From: Casuarina equisetifolia
Lineage: Eukaryota > Streptophyta > Magnoliopsida > Fagales > Casuarinaceae
DNA length: 64,000 nucleotides
Direction of reading: 5' to 3'
Assembly: GCA_028551475.1 (NCBI GenBank)
Contig: CM052357.1
Location: forward strand, 5,813,931-5,877,930
A program made the translations under genes and the position numbers. The notes under the pieces are model-generated. The model was not told the origin of the DNA. It made no database searches and saw only the letters and a list, made by a program, of their open reading frames with translations. Every line of letters starts with the position of its first letter. Position 1 is the first letter of the stretch. Shown here piece by piece: positions 32,377 through 44,765 of this stretch.

Positions 32377-34992
32377 GTGCAATCCTAACAAAAATCAATA
32401 ATCCACAAAGGCTTGAAGACTTGGGATTGGTATCAACTATTTTAATGGCCTAATTCCAACTAAGATCTTCAATATATCAACAATATGAAAAATTTGAATG
32501 CCCATTAATAAGTTCTTAGGCCATCTTCCATCAAATATGGGCCTTTTCATTCCAAATCTTCAGCAGCTTCTCCTTAGAGATAATATGCTAAGTGGAACTA
32601 GTTCTATTTCTAATGCTAAGTGTTCCAATTAGGTAAACTAAGTTCAAGACCTTTAAACTTGAACTAGAACTAGGTCTATATTTAATGGAATGAAAAGGCC
32701 CATATTTGATGGAACTATCCCTAGTTCTATTTCTAATGCTTCACAACTTACTACACTAGATCTAAGTGCAAACTCATTTTCGGGCTTAATTCCTAAAGCA
32801 CTTGGGACTTTAAGACTCCTTTAGCTACTCTATCTAAGAGACAATAACTTGACCATTGAATCATCACCTCTTGAATCCAATTTTCTCTCTCTTTTATTTT
32901 TAAATTTGGCACATCTAGGATTGTTAGATTTGTCATATAATCCACTATAAGATCCTTCCCACTTCCATTGGAAATCTTGCTTCTTCTCTTCAACAACTTT
33001 ACCTAGAGAATTGCAATATCAAGGGCAACATTCCTAAAAAGATAGGAAATTTAACCAACTTGATGGTTTTAAGTCTAGGGATGAATGAGTTAACTAGATC
33101 TATTCCATCTACAATTGAAAAATTATGCAATCTTCAAAGTCTCTCCTTTCTAAATAATAGACTAGAAGGTCCCATCCTATCAAATTTGTGCCACTTAAAA
33201 AGATTATACTCATTGGACTTGATTGATAATGAGCTTTTTAGATCCATTTCTTCATACTCGAACAATCTCACTATTCTTAGAGAACTTTTCTTAAACTCTA
33301 ATCTAATAACTTCTATGATTCCTAGGAGTTTATGGAGTCTTACATATATCTTGAAAGTCAACCTCTCTTCAAATGCATTAAATGGCACTCTCACTTTTGA
33401 AATTACAAGTTTAAAGGTCTTGATAGCACTAGACTTATCAAGAAATAAACTATTAGGTGTTATCCCACAAGTAATTGATAACTTTAAAGATATGAAGTAT
33501 TTTTCTTTAGCAAACAATCAATTTGAAGGTTCAATTCCTAACTCAATTGGAAAATTGGTAAGTTTAGAATTCTTGGATTATTCCAATAATAACTTATTTG
33601 GGCAAATTCAATAATCTTTTGAGGCACTTATATACCTCAAATATCTAAATGTCTCTTTTAATAGACTACACAAAAAAATCCATGTAAGAGGACCATTTGT
33701 ACACTTCTCTATTACATCATTTATGTCAAATGATGGTCTTTATGGTGCTTCCCAACTACAAGTTCTTCCTTGTAAAGGTGTTTCTCAATCAAGTAGAACT
33801 ATAGTAACTTGCATGCTAAAGTATTTACTACCAATAATTAGGTTAGCCATGGTTGCAGTTGTTCTTGCGTCAATGTGGAAAAGGCTAAAAAATAAGGATG
33901 CAAATTTTGAAGTTGAGAAAGACTTACCACATTTACTAACATGGAGAAGAATTTCCCACCAAGAACTTATACAAGAAACTAATGGATTTAATGCCAATAA
34001 CTTCCTAGGTGAAGGGAGTTTTGGATCAGTATATAAAGGGAAACTTTTAGACAAGATGAATGTCATAGTAAACGTTTTAGATTTGGAAGTAAAAAGGGCT
34101 TTCCAAGTTTTTAATGCAGAGTGTGAGATCCTATGCAATATTTGCAATTGAAATCTTTTTCAGATCATTAGCATTTGCAAAAACATGAACTTCAAAGCAT
34201 TCATATTAGAATACATGCCTAATGGAAGCCTAGAAAGGTGGTTGCATTTTTAAAACTACTATTTAAACATATTTCAAAGGCTAAATATAATGGTTGACAT
34301 TGCATCAACGCTAGAATACCTCCATCAAAGGTATTCAAAGCCTATTGTTCATTGTGATTTAAAGCCTAGTAATATACTATTGGATGAAGATATGGTTGCC
34401 CATGTACTATTCTATGATGCAAACAATGACTTTTGCTACAATTGGGTACATGGCACCCAGAATTTTTTTTATATATGTAACTTAAGCATAGATCTTTATC
34501 ATTTTAGTTATAGATACATAGATAACAAAAGGCATTAGGTAAGATGTTAATTATTCCACTTCATCTACTTAGAATTTTGTATTTCATTGTTATGTAATAC
34601 AAAATTATCCTCTCATGATTAATTGAATTGTTACTCAAAATATGGATTAAAAGGAATTGTTTCAAAGAAAGGTGATGTATAAATTTTTGGAATTTTATTA
34701 ATGAAAACTTTCACACACAAAAAAGCCCACAAATATGATGTTTACTAGATAAATGAACTTAAAGCATTGGATAGAAGAATAATCAACTATTTCAATAACC
34801 AAAGTTATTGACCCCAGCTTGTTGAGAACATAAAGGGATTATGCTTCTATGGAGGATTATATGTCATTTATAATGGAATTGACTTTATCATGTTGTGTAG
34901 AATCTCTAGATCAAAGGATTAGTGCAAAAGCTATTTTGATCACTCTTAACAAGATCAAACCAAAGTTTCTACAAGGTACATAGGCAATCTAA
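32377..34992 (+). pseudogene. Locus 2 LRR-XII receptor kinase pseudogene, main and last exons
   Basis: Homologous to exons 10993-12993 and 13171-13523 of locus 1. The acceptor TCTGGTAG|GT is kept, but the LRR part is broken early by stops and by an inverted duplication at 32527-32713. Readable LRRs run 33060-33614. The kinase start ([26 protein letters not shown]) is present, but the VAIK lysine is replaced (VIVNV). Stops occur near 34149 and 34250. A deletion after [19 protein letters not shown] removes the DFG segment. The last exon has lost its acceptor AG and has a stop in GDVYSFG. It is a dead receptor and shows no evidence of function. Confidence 0.85.
32527..32713 (+). repeat. 28-bp perfect inverted repeat inside the pseudogene
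   Basis: Bases 32527-32554 are the exact reverse complement of 32686-32713. The central region also contains a GTTCAAG...CTTGAAC hairpin near 32642-32663, and AGTTCTATTTCTAATGCT occurs twice in direct orientation. The pattern indicates a local template-switch rearrangement. Confidence 0.8.
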
Positions 34993-36059
34993 AAGCATCA
35001 ATTTTGTTAGTACCACTTTAATGTTGTGCTTTTGAAAACATTATAACATTGTTGGAACTCCCTCAAAAAGATTTTTGTATAATTAAAGGTTTGTTATGGT
35101 AGATAATAATATTAGCATTTTAAATAGTTATAGTTAGTGGTTGTACATAAAATCAATTGCATATAAGTATTTTTTTTGGTAATAGTAATTGTCTCATTGT
35201 GCTTTTGCCTTAATACCCATTAAATATAAACATTTTCTGAAAATCTCAATTTTTTTTTCTATCTTCCATCTCTTGTTGCATAAGAATAATTGAAACAAGG
35301 TGGTCCCCATAACAACATTTGCAATCAAACATTGTGAAGCATATGTGTTGGACCCTTAATTGATTCTCTTACCTAACTTTCAAAGTTTGAGCAACTCAAA
35401 TTCCAATGAAACATCTAACATCAAGCAGCAAAAGCGATGGAATCTTAATCATAGTAAGAAAGGTCAAGTAAAATATTTGCTTATGTTGTATCTTGGTAAG
35501 ACAATACAGCAATCTGCATTGCCCTCCACTCCCCTACATGAAAATAAAAGGAAAACCCAAATGTAATTTCATTATTATGAACTTGAAAGAACTGTTATTT
35601 AATTAAGAATGAGAAAATGAATCATTTTAAAGAAATACTTATAATCACAAAAGGAAAAACCTCAAAGAAATTTTCTAGTCTAACAATAGAAATATTTTTG
35701 CAAGAATAATTACATTAAAATATCTAGTAAATCTACACATGACAAATATGGACATCAACCTTTAAACCTTCCATTTTGTTACCTTGATAGAGTTGACAAT
35801 CTCTCTTCAAAAAGAAAATCTCTCTTTAAAGGATTCCTACTATTATTAGTGAAATAAGAGAAAAGTGGACAACTTAACTCAGCAAGATTTTGTTTCAAGT
35901 TTGATTCCACCAAAATCACGTTTAAATGCAAAGTAAGATGAGGTTGAAGTTGAGTTGGATAACACTTCCACTAGAACTCTAATCTTGCCTATCTCAATGG
36001 AGGTCTCTCATGGCCTTAAAAATTAGATCTTTAGTGTATGAGCTTAGCTTTTAGATCAT
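34993..36059. other. 3' flank of locus 2, no gene seen
   Basis: Homologous to the 3' flanks of loci 1 and 3 (TTTGTTATGGTAGATAATAATATT near 35091, GACCCTTAATTGATTCTCT near 35351). There is no credible coding frame. Confidence 0.5.
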
Positions 36060-36345
36060 ATATGGAATAGCCATTTGCCCTTTAAGCATGCTTACAACCT
36101 TAGACATGGTAGGCCTAAGTGATAGGGAAGCAATCTTGAATCTTAACTCTTCATGGAGAAAAGCTAAACCTTTTGCTATCCCCAGATAGATCTTAAGCCT
36201 TGTAGGCTAATTCAATTTAAGGTAACTATTTTCTAGACCTACGTGAAGAAGAAAATATTGCTCAAATCACTATTTCAAGGATTTCTAATTTTTAGTTTTT
36301 TGTAAAACAATAAATCACTGAAAAGACACCAAAAAGAAAAAAAGA

Positions 36346-36361
36346 GGGGGGGGGGGGGGGG
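36346..36361 (+). repeat. Poly-G run (16 G)
   Basis: An uninterrupted run of 16 G lies in an A-rich context inside an intron-like part of the VIII-2 relic. Such runs are error-prone in assemblies. Confidence 0.9.
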
Positions 36362-36797
36362 TCCAACATAACCAAGCACAAAGGAAACATAGAAGGAAAA
36401 ACCAAAAACAAAAGGAAAAATAAAATTCTATAGATCTACCAAACCAGAATCAAGAAAGGAACAATTTGTATCTTCATTTTAGCAATATCAATGGTAGAAC
36501 AGAGTGAATTAATTCTCACCAAAAAGAGCACAAGCAAGGCTATTGTTTTCTAGGTAGTCATACACCAACAATAGTTGATCCCCTTCAATACAACATCCAT
36601 GAAGCTTCACAAGATTCGGTGTTGTGAATAAGAAATCATACCAATTTCATTTAGAAATTCTTGATTTCCTTGTTTTGATTTAAATGGAACCTACTTAACT
36701 ACTAGTATAGTACCATTAGGTAACTAACCCTGTATCCAACCCTTATTTAGATAAAAAAAAAATGCATAATGAATAAGTGAAGATTCAGCTGCAGTAC

Positions 36798-36900
36798 CTT
36801 GTATAGAGGACCAAAACCTCCTTCTCCAACTTTGATGGAAGAATCAAAGTCATTAGTGGCAGTTTTTATTTGTTTTAATGTAAAAGTACCTATCTACAAA
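36798..36900 (-). pseudogene. Kinase N-lobe exon of the VIII-2 relic, copy 1
   Basis: Reads GTFTLKQIKTATNDFDSSIK, then VGEGGFGPLYK up to donor AAG|gtactg. This is the glycine-rich loop exon typical of the family. The segment just before it contains a TAG in place of CAG, creating a premature stop. Confidence 0.75.
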
Positions 36901-37379
36901 TCTAGCCCTTGAATGTCTATTCAAAGAGGCATATGGGAACTAGTAAGAGAAAGAGTCATTTTCTTTGTAATTTCTATCACATGCTAAAGCTATAATCTTT
37001 GTGTAAGATTTCATCATTAAGGAGCCATACTTCAACCACTTGTGAGAACTTAAGATTGTGATGCTTTAGAAGTAAAACAGAAATGTACTCCTAATTTTGC
37101 TCAGTAGAATCTCTCTAAAGAAAAAGCATTATTTTACTTAAATCTTACACCTTCCACACATGCAAAATTAACTTAATATCTGAACCATAGTCCAACATAA
37201 TAATACAAGAATTCCATCCCAAATTAAACCAATATGACAAATGAAGATTAGTAAACCACAGCTAAAGAAGTTCAAAGTCAACACAACCTACTCTTTAAAT
37301 CTCATTTATTAAATTAAGTATGTGGAGGCAGTAAATCAATTTCAGAAACAACCAATTTATATGGCAACATCTATTTTTC

Positions 37380-37517
37380 TCCCCTTTCTCCTCAACAAAC
37401 AACCTCCCCACCAAAGGATTCCCACTGAAAAGAGAAGTAAACATACTGCTCCAATTGCAACTCCAACTACGATCGGAACAGTTCGCTTGGCTTCACCATC
37501 TGGACAAACCATGAAAT
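37380..37517 (-). pseudogene. Transmembrane exon of the VIII-2 relic, copy 1
   Basis: Reads FMVCPDGEAKRTVPIVVGVA, then IGAVCLLLFSVGILWWGGCL and LRRKGRK, a single membrane helix followed by a basic stop-transfer. The homologue in copy 2 lies at about 56420-56560. Confidence 0.75.
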
Positions 37518-38956
37518 CTACCAAGAACAAACGAAGCCAGTTATGATTACCAAGCCAAGGATTAAAAGTGAAAAGGACAAGAAAGCATGCCGGATATATG
37601 TCCAGTCAATAAAGCAGACATAAACATGAAATGCAACAAAGGGTATAACCAGGTAATCACACAGAAAATAACAGGAGAGATCAGGGTGGCATCAGCAAGC
37701 AAAGACAATCAACATCGTAAAATCCCGCACCAAACTTCCCACTAAAGATGAGCTATAAACTTCTTTTCTTGTCAAAATATTTAAACCAAAACTTGGCTCT
37801 ACCTGTTATAAAGAAATATATATTTTACTTGGCATGTACAACAGGCAGCAGTTACATACAAGGAAGGTTGCAGGTATATCAAGCTGTTAATTCCTATATT
37901 ATCATTTCTGCATAAAGCATAAATATCACGTCCACCGGACCATAAAATAAAGGCTGGTAATTGACTATAAGCAAGTTCCTTAATTCAAAAGCCAGGACCT
38001 TACAGGAATTACCAAAAAATATGAAAAAAAAAAAACACTGCAGTCCTAATCCCACCAGTAAGTATTTTTAAATTCTAAGATGTAAGAGATAATGTTCCTG
38101 ATTCCACATAACTATAAGAAAAATTACAGCCTTGAAATTCAATTTTATCCTCAGAAAATGAATTCAATTGTTTGTTAGCAAATAAGGAAACCAGAATATT
38201 CTATACCAAAAGTAAGAACATTTTAAGCTTCAAAAAATTGGAATGTCTAAAATAATTTTAAACTAAGGATGATGTGACAAACTTGTAACTAAATCAAGGA
38301 GATACTGCATTTTTTATCAGATTTTTTGTGACCTACCAAACAATAAAGAAAATACAATCAAATTCAAGAAAGTAGCTGTACTTTTTGTCAATGCTTTTTT
38401 GTAGTCTAAAGGTGTGCATTTTAAGCCAAAGAAAACGGAATTTTGGTCATGAATCTCATTATGGAATGAACACTGGGACATTTACTTGCCCAAAAAAAAA
38501 AACAAAAATGACTACTCATTTTACTTCAAAAGAGTGACCTAATAGTCCAATTGGCACGAGAGTACTGCAACAGCAACCAAGTCTTCAAGGATTTAGAATA
38601 CTGATATGCTGGATTATATGTTTTGTAGGGATGCTGTATGAGTATATCTAACATTTAATGTATGCGAGTGTGCAGAAATCTAAAAGTCATTTGTTCTTTT
38701 GGGATAGTATGCAAATGTGTATCACATCTTTAGGTCACCTTAACGCATGGCTAGGTTAGTAAAAATCATAATCCTTAACTTAAAATCTCTAAGACATTGT
38801 TGGACACGTTAGCATTAGGCACACGTTTTACTACTGGCTTATGAGGAATACCAGAGTAATATTGAAAAGTGAAATCCTTCAATATTAATTTCCGTGGCAA
38901 AAAGTACTGATTTTGCCACTATCTGCATCAATCCTATCGTTATTGTGAGTCATTAC

Positions 38957-39345
38957 CTGTACATAGATATCAAATACGTGCTTCCCAAGACTGCTATATG
39001 TTTTATCATTTGTAAATTGTATCTCTGCAAATTGAAGATTGACGGTGTAGTTTCCATTCTTCACACAATAATGGAAATATGTAAGTGATAAAGGGGACAC
39101 ACGGGCTGTTGGATACAATTTGGAAACATTAGACAATGAGTGATATACACTGTAACGTGTGTTTTGGATATCATCATCATCCATGAAGTCTCTACTGCTA
39201 CTGAATCCCCAGTAACTATTGTCACTGATAAAGAGCTTTGCAGATCCTCCTTCAACTTTTCCATCTCCTTCATAGATTGCTGTTGCTTTATCATCCCTGA
39301 AGGCTACATTATTTCCACCAGAAATGACATACAAACAATTCGAAT
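38957..39345 (-). pseudogene. Malectin-domain exon of the VIII-2 relic
   Basis: A clean 389-nt exon with acceptor TGGTAG| and donor TACAG|gtaatg on the minus strand. It reads YVISGGNNVAFRD, then GGSAKLFISD, YWGFSSSRDFMDDDD, ARVSPLSLTYFHYCVKNGNY and LQFAEIQFTNDKTYSSLGKH, followed by FDIYVQ. This is the first half of the malectin-like domain of LRR-VIII-2 receptors, with the AE and YTVNL-type motifs intact. It is open throughout, unlike the rest of the gene. Confidence 0.8.
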
Positions 39346-39486
39346 CTACCAGGAAACAAATAGAAAGAGAATCTATAATAAGGCAAGATAAATGGCAACC
39401 ACAAAGCGATTTATGTAGCTCATTATTTTACGCAGCACAATTATTTAATAAGTGACTGGTATAACAGGATATCAACACATACCTAT

Positions 39487-39562
39487 ACACATTTAGTCTC
39501 TCACTAAACTCTCTTTGTTGCTACACACATTTAGTCTTTCACTAAACTCTCTTTGTTGCTAC
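39487..39562 (+). repeat. Two-copy 38-bp tandem repeat
   Basis: CACATTTAGTC(T/T)(C/T)TCACTAAACTCTCTTTGTTGCT occurs twice in succession with one base difference. Confidence 0.85.
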
Positions 39563-42040
39563 TTTAAGCGAACTTGCATAGTGACCATCATTCATTTTTA
39601 ATTCAAGATTTTTAGGTAATTATAAATATGATTAGGAGAAATGCAAGCTAGAATTGTCCTGCCTAAGAGATCAACAAGAAATGCAGATATCAATTTATAC
39701 CTCAACACAAATATTGTCTTCCGTTGCACCCTTAAGTGATCATACAAATTAGAGAAGTCCTTAAGTATAAGCTACCATAAAACTATCCATTACTTTAACT
39801 TCAAGTTTTTCTCTCTTCTCTAAAAGATTAACCTTTGGAAAATAGATCATAATATTCTGGTGACAACATGGAACTATGGAATTTTATCATGCAAGAAAGT
39901 ATAGTTCTGATGAGGAGATACGCAAGCTGAATGCATGCAGCTCTGAAGCATATGAGCAATACTAAAGAGGCAACAGAAAACAAGAGAACGAAGAGAAAAT
40001 TTTACAGAAATTAAATGACAGGTCAAAGTTCAATGAAATCAGTAAAGACACCATAATCAGCAAAGCAAGATAGATTGAATTTACAATACCTTGAACATTC
40101 TATTACTCCTCTTTTCAAATTCACCACAGCAATCAAAGAGGAAATACACTATTAAATCGTCATCTATTATCTTTACACCAATGCAGGCTTTAGAGAGTAA
40201 AATCACAAAGACCACGGACAAAACTCCATAGATAGCATACAGTGCAAAAACAAGTTAATTTGCTGTCTTCCGTCTCTTCTCACACAAGAGTAGCAGCTAT
40301 CACATCGTCCTTTTACCAATTTCTATACAATAACAACGTTAACAAGAATGGCATTCCCGTAGTCAGACTAAACCTTAGCTTGATGACTCTAAGCTTGCGC
40401 TAAAACATCTTATACGCAACTGCAAGAAAACATCGTGAAGCATATGAACTGAAACCTCAATTGATTCTGATTCTAATCCTAGCAAGATTTATAAATTAAA
40501 AAGAAAAACTCAAATTCCAATCCAGTATCATTTCCATCTAGCCGAGATACCAAGACATTGTTCAATAATTCTTAAAAATGGGAAAAAGAAAAAAAGAAAA
40601 AAATGAGGCTACAGCAACTGAAAGGCATTTGTTTACAAAACATTCAGTGAAATTCTTTCAAGCTTCCATTTAAAGCATATTTTCCATACAAAAATTCCTT
40701 TTCGTTCCTATTGCATTTCCAGCACGACCACTGTCAGCTCCAAGAAAGCAGTCCAACTGCACATCAGTTCAAAACTCACGTCTTGAGCCATACGCAAACT
40801 TTTTCCATGACAATCCCGTACAAAGGCTTCCCAAGGCCCCTAATTGAAACTCTACCGCTGTAGAATCTCTTTGGAGTTAAAAAGGAAAAAGCCAATAAAA
40901 GTAATAACGGGTTTCAAAACTCATAACATTCTCCTTTTTGACTTTCTGAACTGAGGAAAAAGTTCACACTCAATGTTGCCCCGTTTTCTTTTTCCTTAAG
41001 TGAGGACTTATTTTACTTTGAAATAATGTGGCTTTGTGATCAGAAGTTTCTTTTCCGAAGGTCAGCAAAGATAATCTGTATATATATATATATATACACA
41101 TTTGTATTGATTTATTTAGTGTGTGTATATATATATATGCATGGACAATAGTGGTTTTTGTGTATAAATATATAGTTATAGACATTTATATGTATGCAAC
41201 GTCTGCTTGTATAGATGCCTACAACATATAGTTTTAATACAAGCAAACGAAGCAGCACATGTTAATATGTCGCACGTTTGGCAACATTTGAAAATCCTAA
41301 TCTGGTCCTTTATGTCTCTAATCCTCCAGCTTAAGAAAAATGCCATTTGAACCAAAACTCTTAATTAAAGTTACCAAACAATAAAGTTGCATCCTATCAA
41401 GAAACTAGATGAATGTAAGACGGTCTTTTACTAACGACGCAAGTGAATTACTAGACTATCATTTCCGCTACAGTCTAAGTATCTAGCCCAGCTGGTCAAC
41501 AAAGCTAGATTTCAGATGAATTATTATAAAAAAAAAAAAATGAAATAACGATGTTGCATTGTCCTAATCTCACGGTTAAGTAAATTCTTAACCCTAAGAT
41601 TTTTGGAGACAAGCATTACTACACTTCTCGGTAGGTAGCTCATTATGGCGTCGCACTTCAGGGAATCGCACTGCTCTGTGCCATTAGGTACAAAAGAGAA
41701 AACAATCTCGCAGCTTCAGCGATGAAAAAATAGGGGAATGTTGATGAAAGACCTTAAGACGGATACCATGATTTTGAACTGATACCAGAGGTTAGCTAAT
41801 AGAGATATGATTGGTTATGTTTACAGTAAAGCTTTCAGCTTGCTGATACTGAGGACCGCAGCTCTTAGAACGAGAGCTCCGGTTTGCTTCATAATAGAAG
41901 CAGGATCAAAAGAACTGCTCTGGTACAATGACAAAACTTAACCTTGCATCACGCAAATTGATTAAAATGATTTTCCTTCATTAAATGCTTTTTTTTTTTT
42001 AAGTGCAACTGCAATGATTACAGGGAAATGAATAAATCAT
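39563..42040. other. No gene recognised
   Basis: The expected N-terminal LRR exons of the antisense VIII-2 receptor are not found here on either strand. There is a TA microsatellite at 41079-41138. Otherwise I see only short, unconvincing frames. Confidence 0.5.
41079..41138 (+). repeat. TA microsatellite (two blocks)
   Basis: Two blocks of TA dinucleotides are separated by about 30 bases that include a GTGTGT tract. Confidence 0.9.
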
Positions 42041-42502
42041 TCCTATACAATAATGCCAACATTTAAAGGCAAAGGAAAGGTCTTCCACCAACAGTCGAAG
42101 CTCGATCCACGGAGCTCACAAGTGCAGTTGGCAGTCAACTCGCCTCGTGCAACCTTTCTTTCCTCTCCGGTCTTTCTTCATCTTCAACATGGGAAAGTCA
42201 TCTGGAAGCTTGCTCAGTTTCTGCTTCAGTCCGCAGCAGTGTTTCCACATCAAATGCTGATTTTCATGGTACAGATTGAACACGGACGACGGAGATTGAA
42301 TGACATTTTGAGGAACAGGATAAAAATGAATGCATTTACAAGAGGTCTATATGAACAATCTCAAAGAACAAATGAATTCTTTACACCATATTTATAAAAA
42401 ACAAAGCTTTTCTTCCCATTGCCAGCAGCCTAATCCTAGGCAATGGAGGAGAATTTTCTGTCTCCACTTTGATGAAATCATCCATCCTACATACTTGAAA
42501 AG

Positions 42503-42855
42503 AACGTTTTTCGCTTGCCCTGCATGGGCTAGCCAGCCTGCACGCTCAAAGGGGCTAGATCCCGCACTGGGGAATCAGTCAGGTCATCCACCGTGGCTTT
42601 CACGTGGCTACCACATCAGACTTCTATACTAAACAGTAAGAGTCAAAAGTGAAAGAAGCATGTTCAGCTACTCATTAACTTTAAGGGTTGGAAATTTGGT
42701 CATTATTGTCCTACCCAAGTAAAATTTAAGATTTTTGATGTCTTATAATATAGCAATAGAATACTCTGTACTCCATTTCCAAATAAAATTGAGAAGCGAG
42801 CCCCAGCCCCAAAAGTAAATTGGAGGGAAGGATGCTGCTAAGTTAATTAATGAAT
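42503..42855 (+). repeat. Duplicated block, copy 1 (paired with 59560-59909)
   Basis: Begins AGAACGTTTTTCGCTTGCCC and runs through GCATGGGCTAGCCAGCCTGC, AGGGGCTAGATCCCGC, CACATCAGACTT, AAACAGTAAGAGTCAAAAGTG and ATTTGGTCATTATTGTCCT to TTAATTAATGAATTA. The same series occurs at 59560. A frame encoding CPAWASQPA...GHPPWLS is shared, but no start or known domain supports a protein. In both places LRR-kinase debris follows. Confidence 0.8.
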
Positions 42856-43394
42856 TATGTGTTTTTGCCAAAATTTTGCACGGACTTGATGAAAAACCAA
42901 TTGCTTTTTCACCAGCTACCACATCAACTACTGCTGCTCAAACAATAGGTCCTGGTAAGTTCTATAGATTTTCTTTGTGTAAATTTTTCTGTTCATTTGA
43001 TCTGAGTAAACTTCTTTCACTTGTAAGGCATCTATGAGATCCAAAGAGGGAGCCCTTTATAAGGACCACTAGAAGATGTATGGACTTGAAAGTGTGTGAA
43101 CAAACTTTCCCATCATCTACGTAACCACCAGAAAAATAGATAAGAAATAATTGAGCTACATAACTGTTATTATGCTACAAATAATATTCAAACAAATAAA
43201 TAGAGGAGTTTGGCTGCATAATCATTCTTATCCTGAAAGAACATTTTAACAAACGGGCAATAAAGGTATCTAGCATAACAATTCTTGGAAAGAATATTCT
43301 TTAGACATTTGAAAAATCTAATTAGCATGTTTCTATAGGTATAGATGAAAAACAAAGCATAATAGCAAAAGAAAAAAATGGGGGAAAAAAGAAT

Positions 43395-44047
43395 TGTTTA
43401 ACCTTTATGATTCCTTTGAGCTTGTGGAGCTTTACATATATATTAAAGGTCAAACTCTCATCAAATTCTCCAAATGGCTCTCTCCCACATAAGGTTGGAA
43501 ATTTAAAGGTCTTGATAGTGTAGAGTTATAAAGAAATCAACTATCTAGTGGCAAACGGCCAGTAATTTATAGTTTGAAAGTTATGGTTAGTCTTTCTTTG
43601 GCAAAAACCCAATAAGAAGGCCCATAGCCTGATTCGTAGATTGGCAAGCCTAGAATTCTTGGATCTCCTTAATTGCAATTTATCTGCGAAAATTTCCAAA
43701 TCTTTGAAAGCACTTTTACGCCTTGAAAATCTAAGTCTCTTTCACTGGTGTGTCAACTTTTCTCAAATGATAAGTCTTTGTGGAGTTCCTAAACTGCAAG
43801 TTCCACCCTATAAAAAACACATCTGTCAATCAAAAAAGATTGAAATAACATTTATGCTAAAGTATCTATTACCTGCAATAGGACTAAAAATGCTTCCAGT
43901 AACTTTGTATTGGTTGATACAAGATACAGGAAAAGGAAGGCAATGTTTAAGTCGAGAAAGACTTATCACCTTTAGCAAACATACAGAAGAATTTTCTACC
44001 AAGAATTTGTAAACACAACAGCAGGATTTAATCCAAACAACTTCCTT
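43395..44047 (+). pseudogene. LRR-XII receptor kinase relic 3 (LRR end, membrane segment, kinase start)
   Basis: Matches the end of the main LRR exon: MIPLSLWS-like text near 43410, NLKVL near 43500, SLEFLDLLNCNLSAKISKSL (from 43644) and SLCGVPKLQVPPYK, then a membrane-segment relic (MLKYLLPAIGL) and the juxtamembrane start. Frameshifts and stops are frequent. Homology ends near 44047, just where the glycine loop should begin (NNFLG...). Confidence 0.75.
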
Positions 44048-44519
44048 GATCTTGATGACTCTGTTTCTTTGCTTGCTCTTTCCAAGTCGCTGTATTTTAT
44101 TTTTCTCCTTACATGCTTCTCTATCGGACAAACATAAGTGATTTTTCTTTCAAATACTTCACTTTCCTTCCATCTTCATCAAGCGATCATGATACAGAGG
44201 CTGGATTTTGTCTTGTCCAATGCTTTCAACTCGCCAAATAACGTAAACAGCTTTTAGAACATCCGATACTCTTCAAATAACGTATAAAGTGAAGGAGAGT
44301 ATCACTAAGTGAAGTCAGTTTAATTAATCCCACTATTTGCTAGTCTCTGTTTGTTACTTCCAATTGAAAAACCATGGTTCAAGTGACCAGTTGGCCGAGC
44401 ACCCAAATCAACAAAACAGACGCCCTCTTATGGCTTTTAGCAAGTGTGTCCTACGTCGCGCTTGAGTCCATTATTTTTCTTCAGAGGTTGCATGGAAGTT
44501 ATGCTTATATTCGATTGGA

Positions 44520-44765
44520 CTTTAGCCCCTTCAGGAGATCAGAGACAACTGGGAAAAGAACACCCAATCTTGAAGCCATTTTAATATAATAAATTATTTG
44601 GATAGCAGCATCCATATAAGAGTACTTTGGCGCATTGATAAATTGATTAAGCTGCTGCAGAAAGTATATAATATCAGGGTGTATAATAGTAAGATAAACA
44701 AGCCTATCAATCATTCTCTTGCAAGGCTTAGGCCTAGCCACATAAGTCACCACCTTCAGGGGAGC
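44520..44765 (-). pseudogene. Ty1/copia polymerase remnant
   Basis: The minus strand reads RMIDRLVYLTIIHPDIIYFL, then QQLNQFINAPKYSYMDAAIQ and IIYYIK. This is the conserved RLVGxLxYLTxTRPDI...QFM..P...H..AA.RILRY.K segment after the copia reverse transcriptase. It is a small fragment without LTRs. Confidence 0.75.

Larger units (their letters stand above)
36060..39345 (-). pseudogene. Malectin/LRR subfamily VIII-2 receptor kinase relic (antisense, copy 1)
   Basis: Minus-strand pieces of a different receptor family appear in order: malectin exon (39345-38957), transmembrane exon (from 37517), kinase N-lobe exon (to 36798), then a C-lobe remnant (about 36230-36060). Disruptions include a stop in GLDL-stop-IGTF, where copy 2 has GLDLQTGTF, and a frameshift after GMISYSQHR. 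The WPTRL motif is changed to a stop plus PTRL. A large deletion joins HEELRFKI directly to ASLSLRPTMSKVV, removing the catalytic and activation loops. The ectodomain LRR exons and second malectin half are absent. Not functional as a receptor. Confidence 0.8.

Noticed and set aside
42053..42632. Overlapping frames of 114 and 100 codons encoding CPAWASQPA...PPWLS-type text, recurring at 59486-59689
   Set aside because: Shared only because the DNA block is duplicated. There is no recognisable domain, the reading starts differ in the two copies, and codon use is not gene-like.
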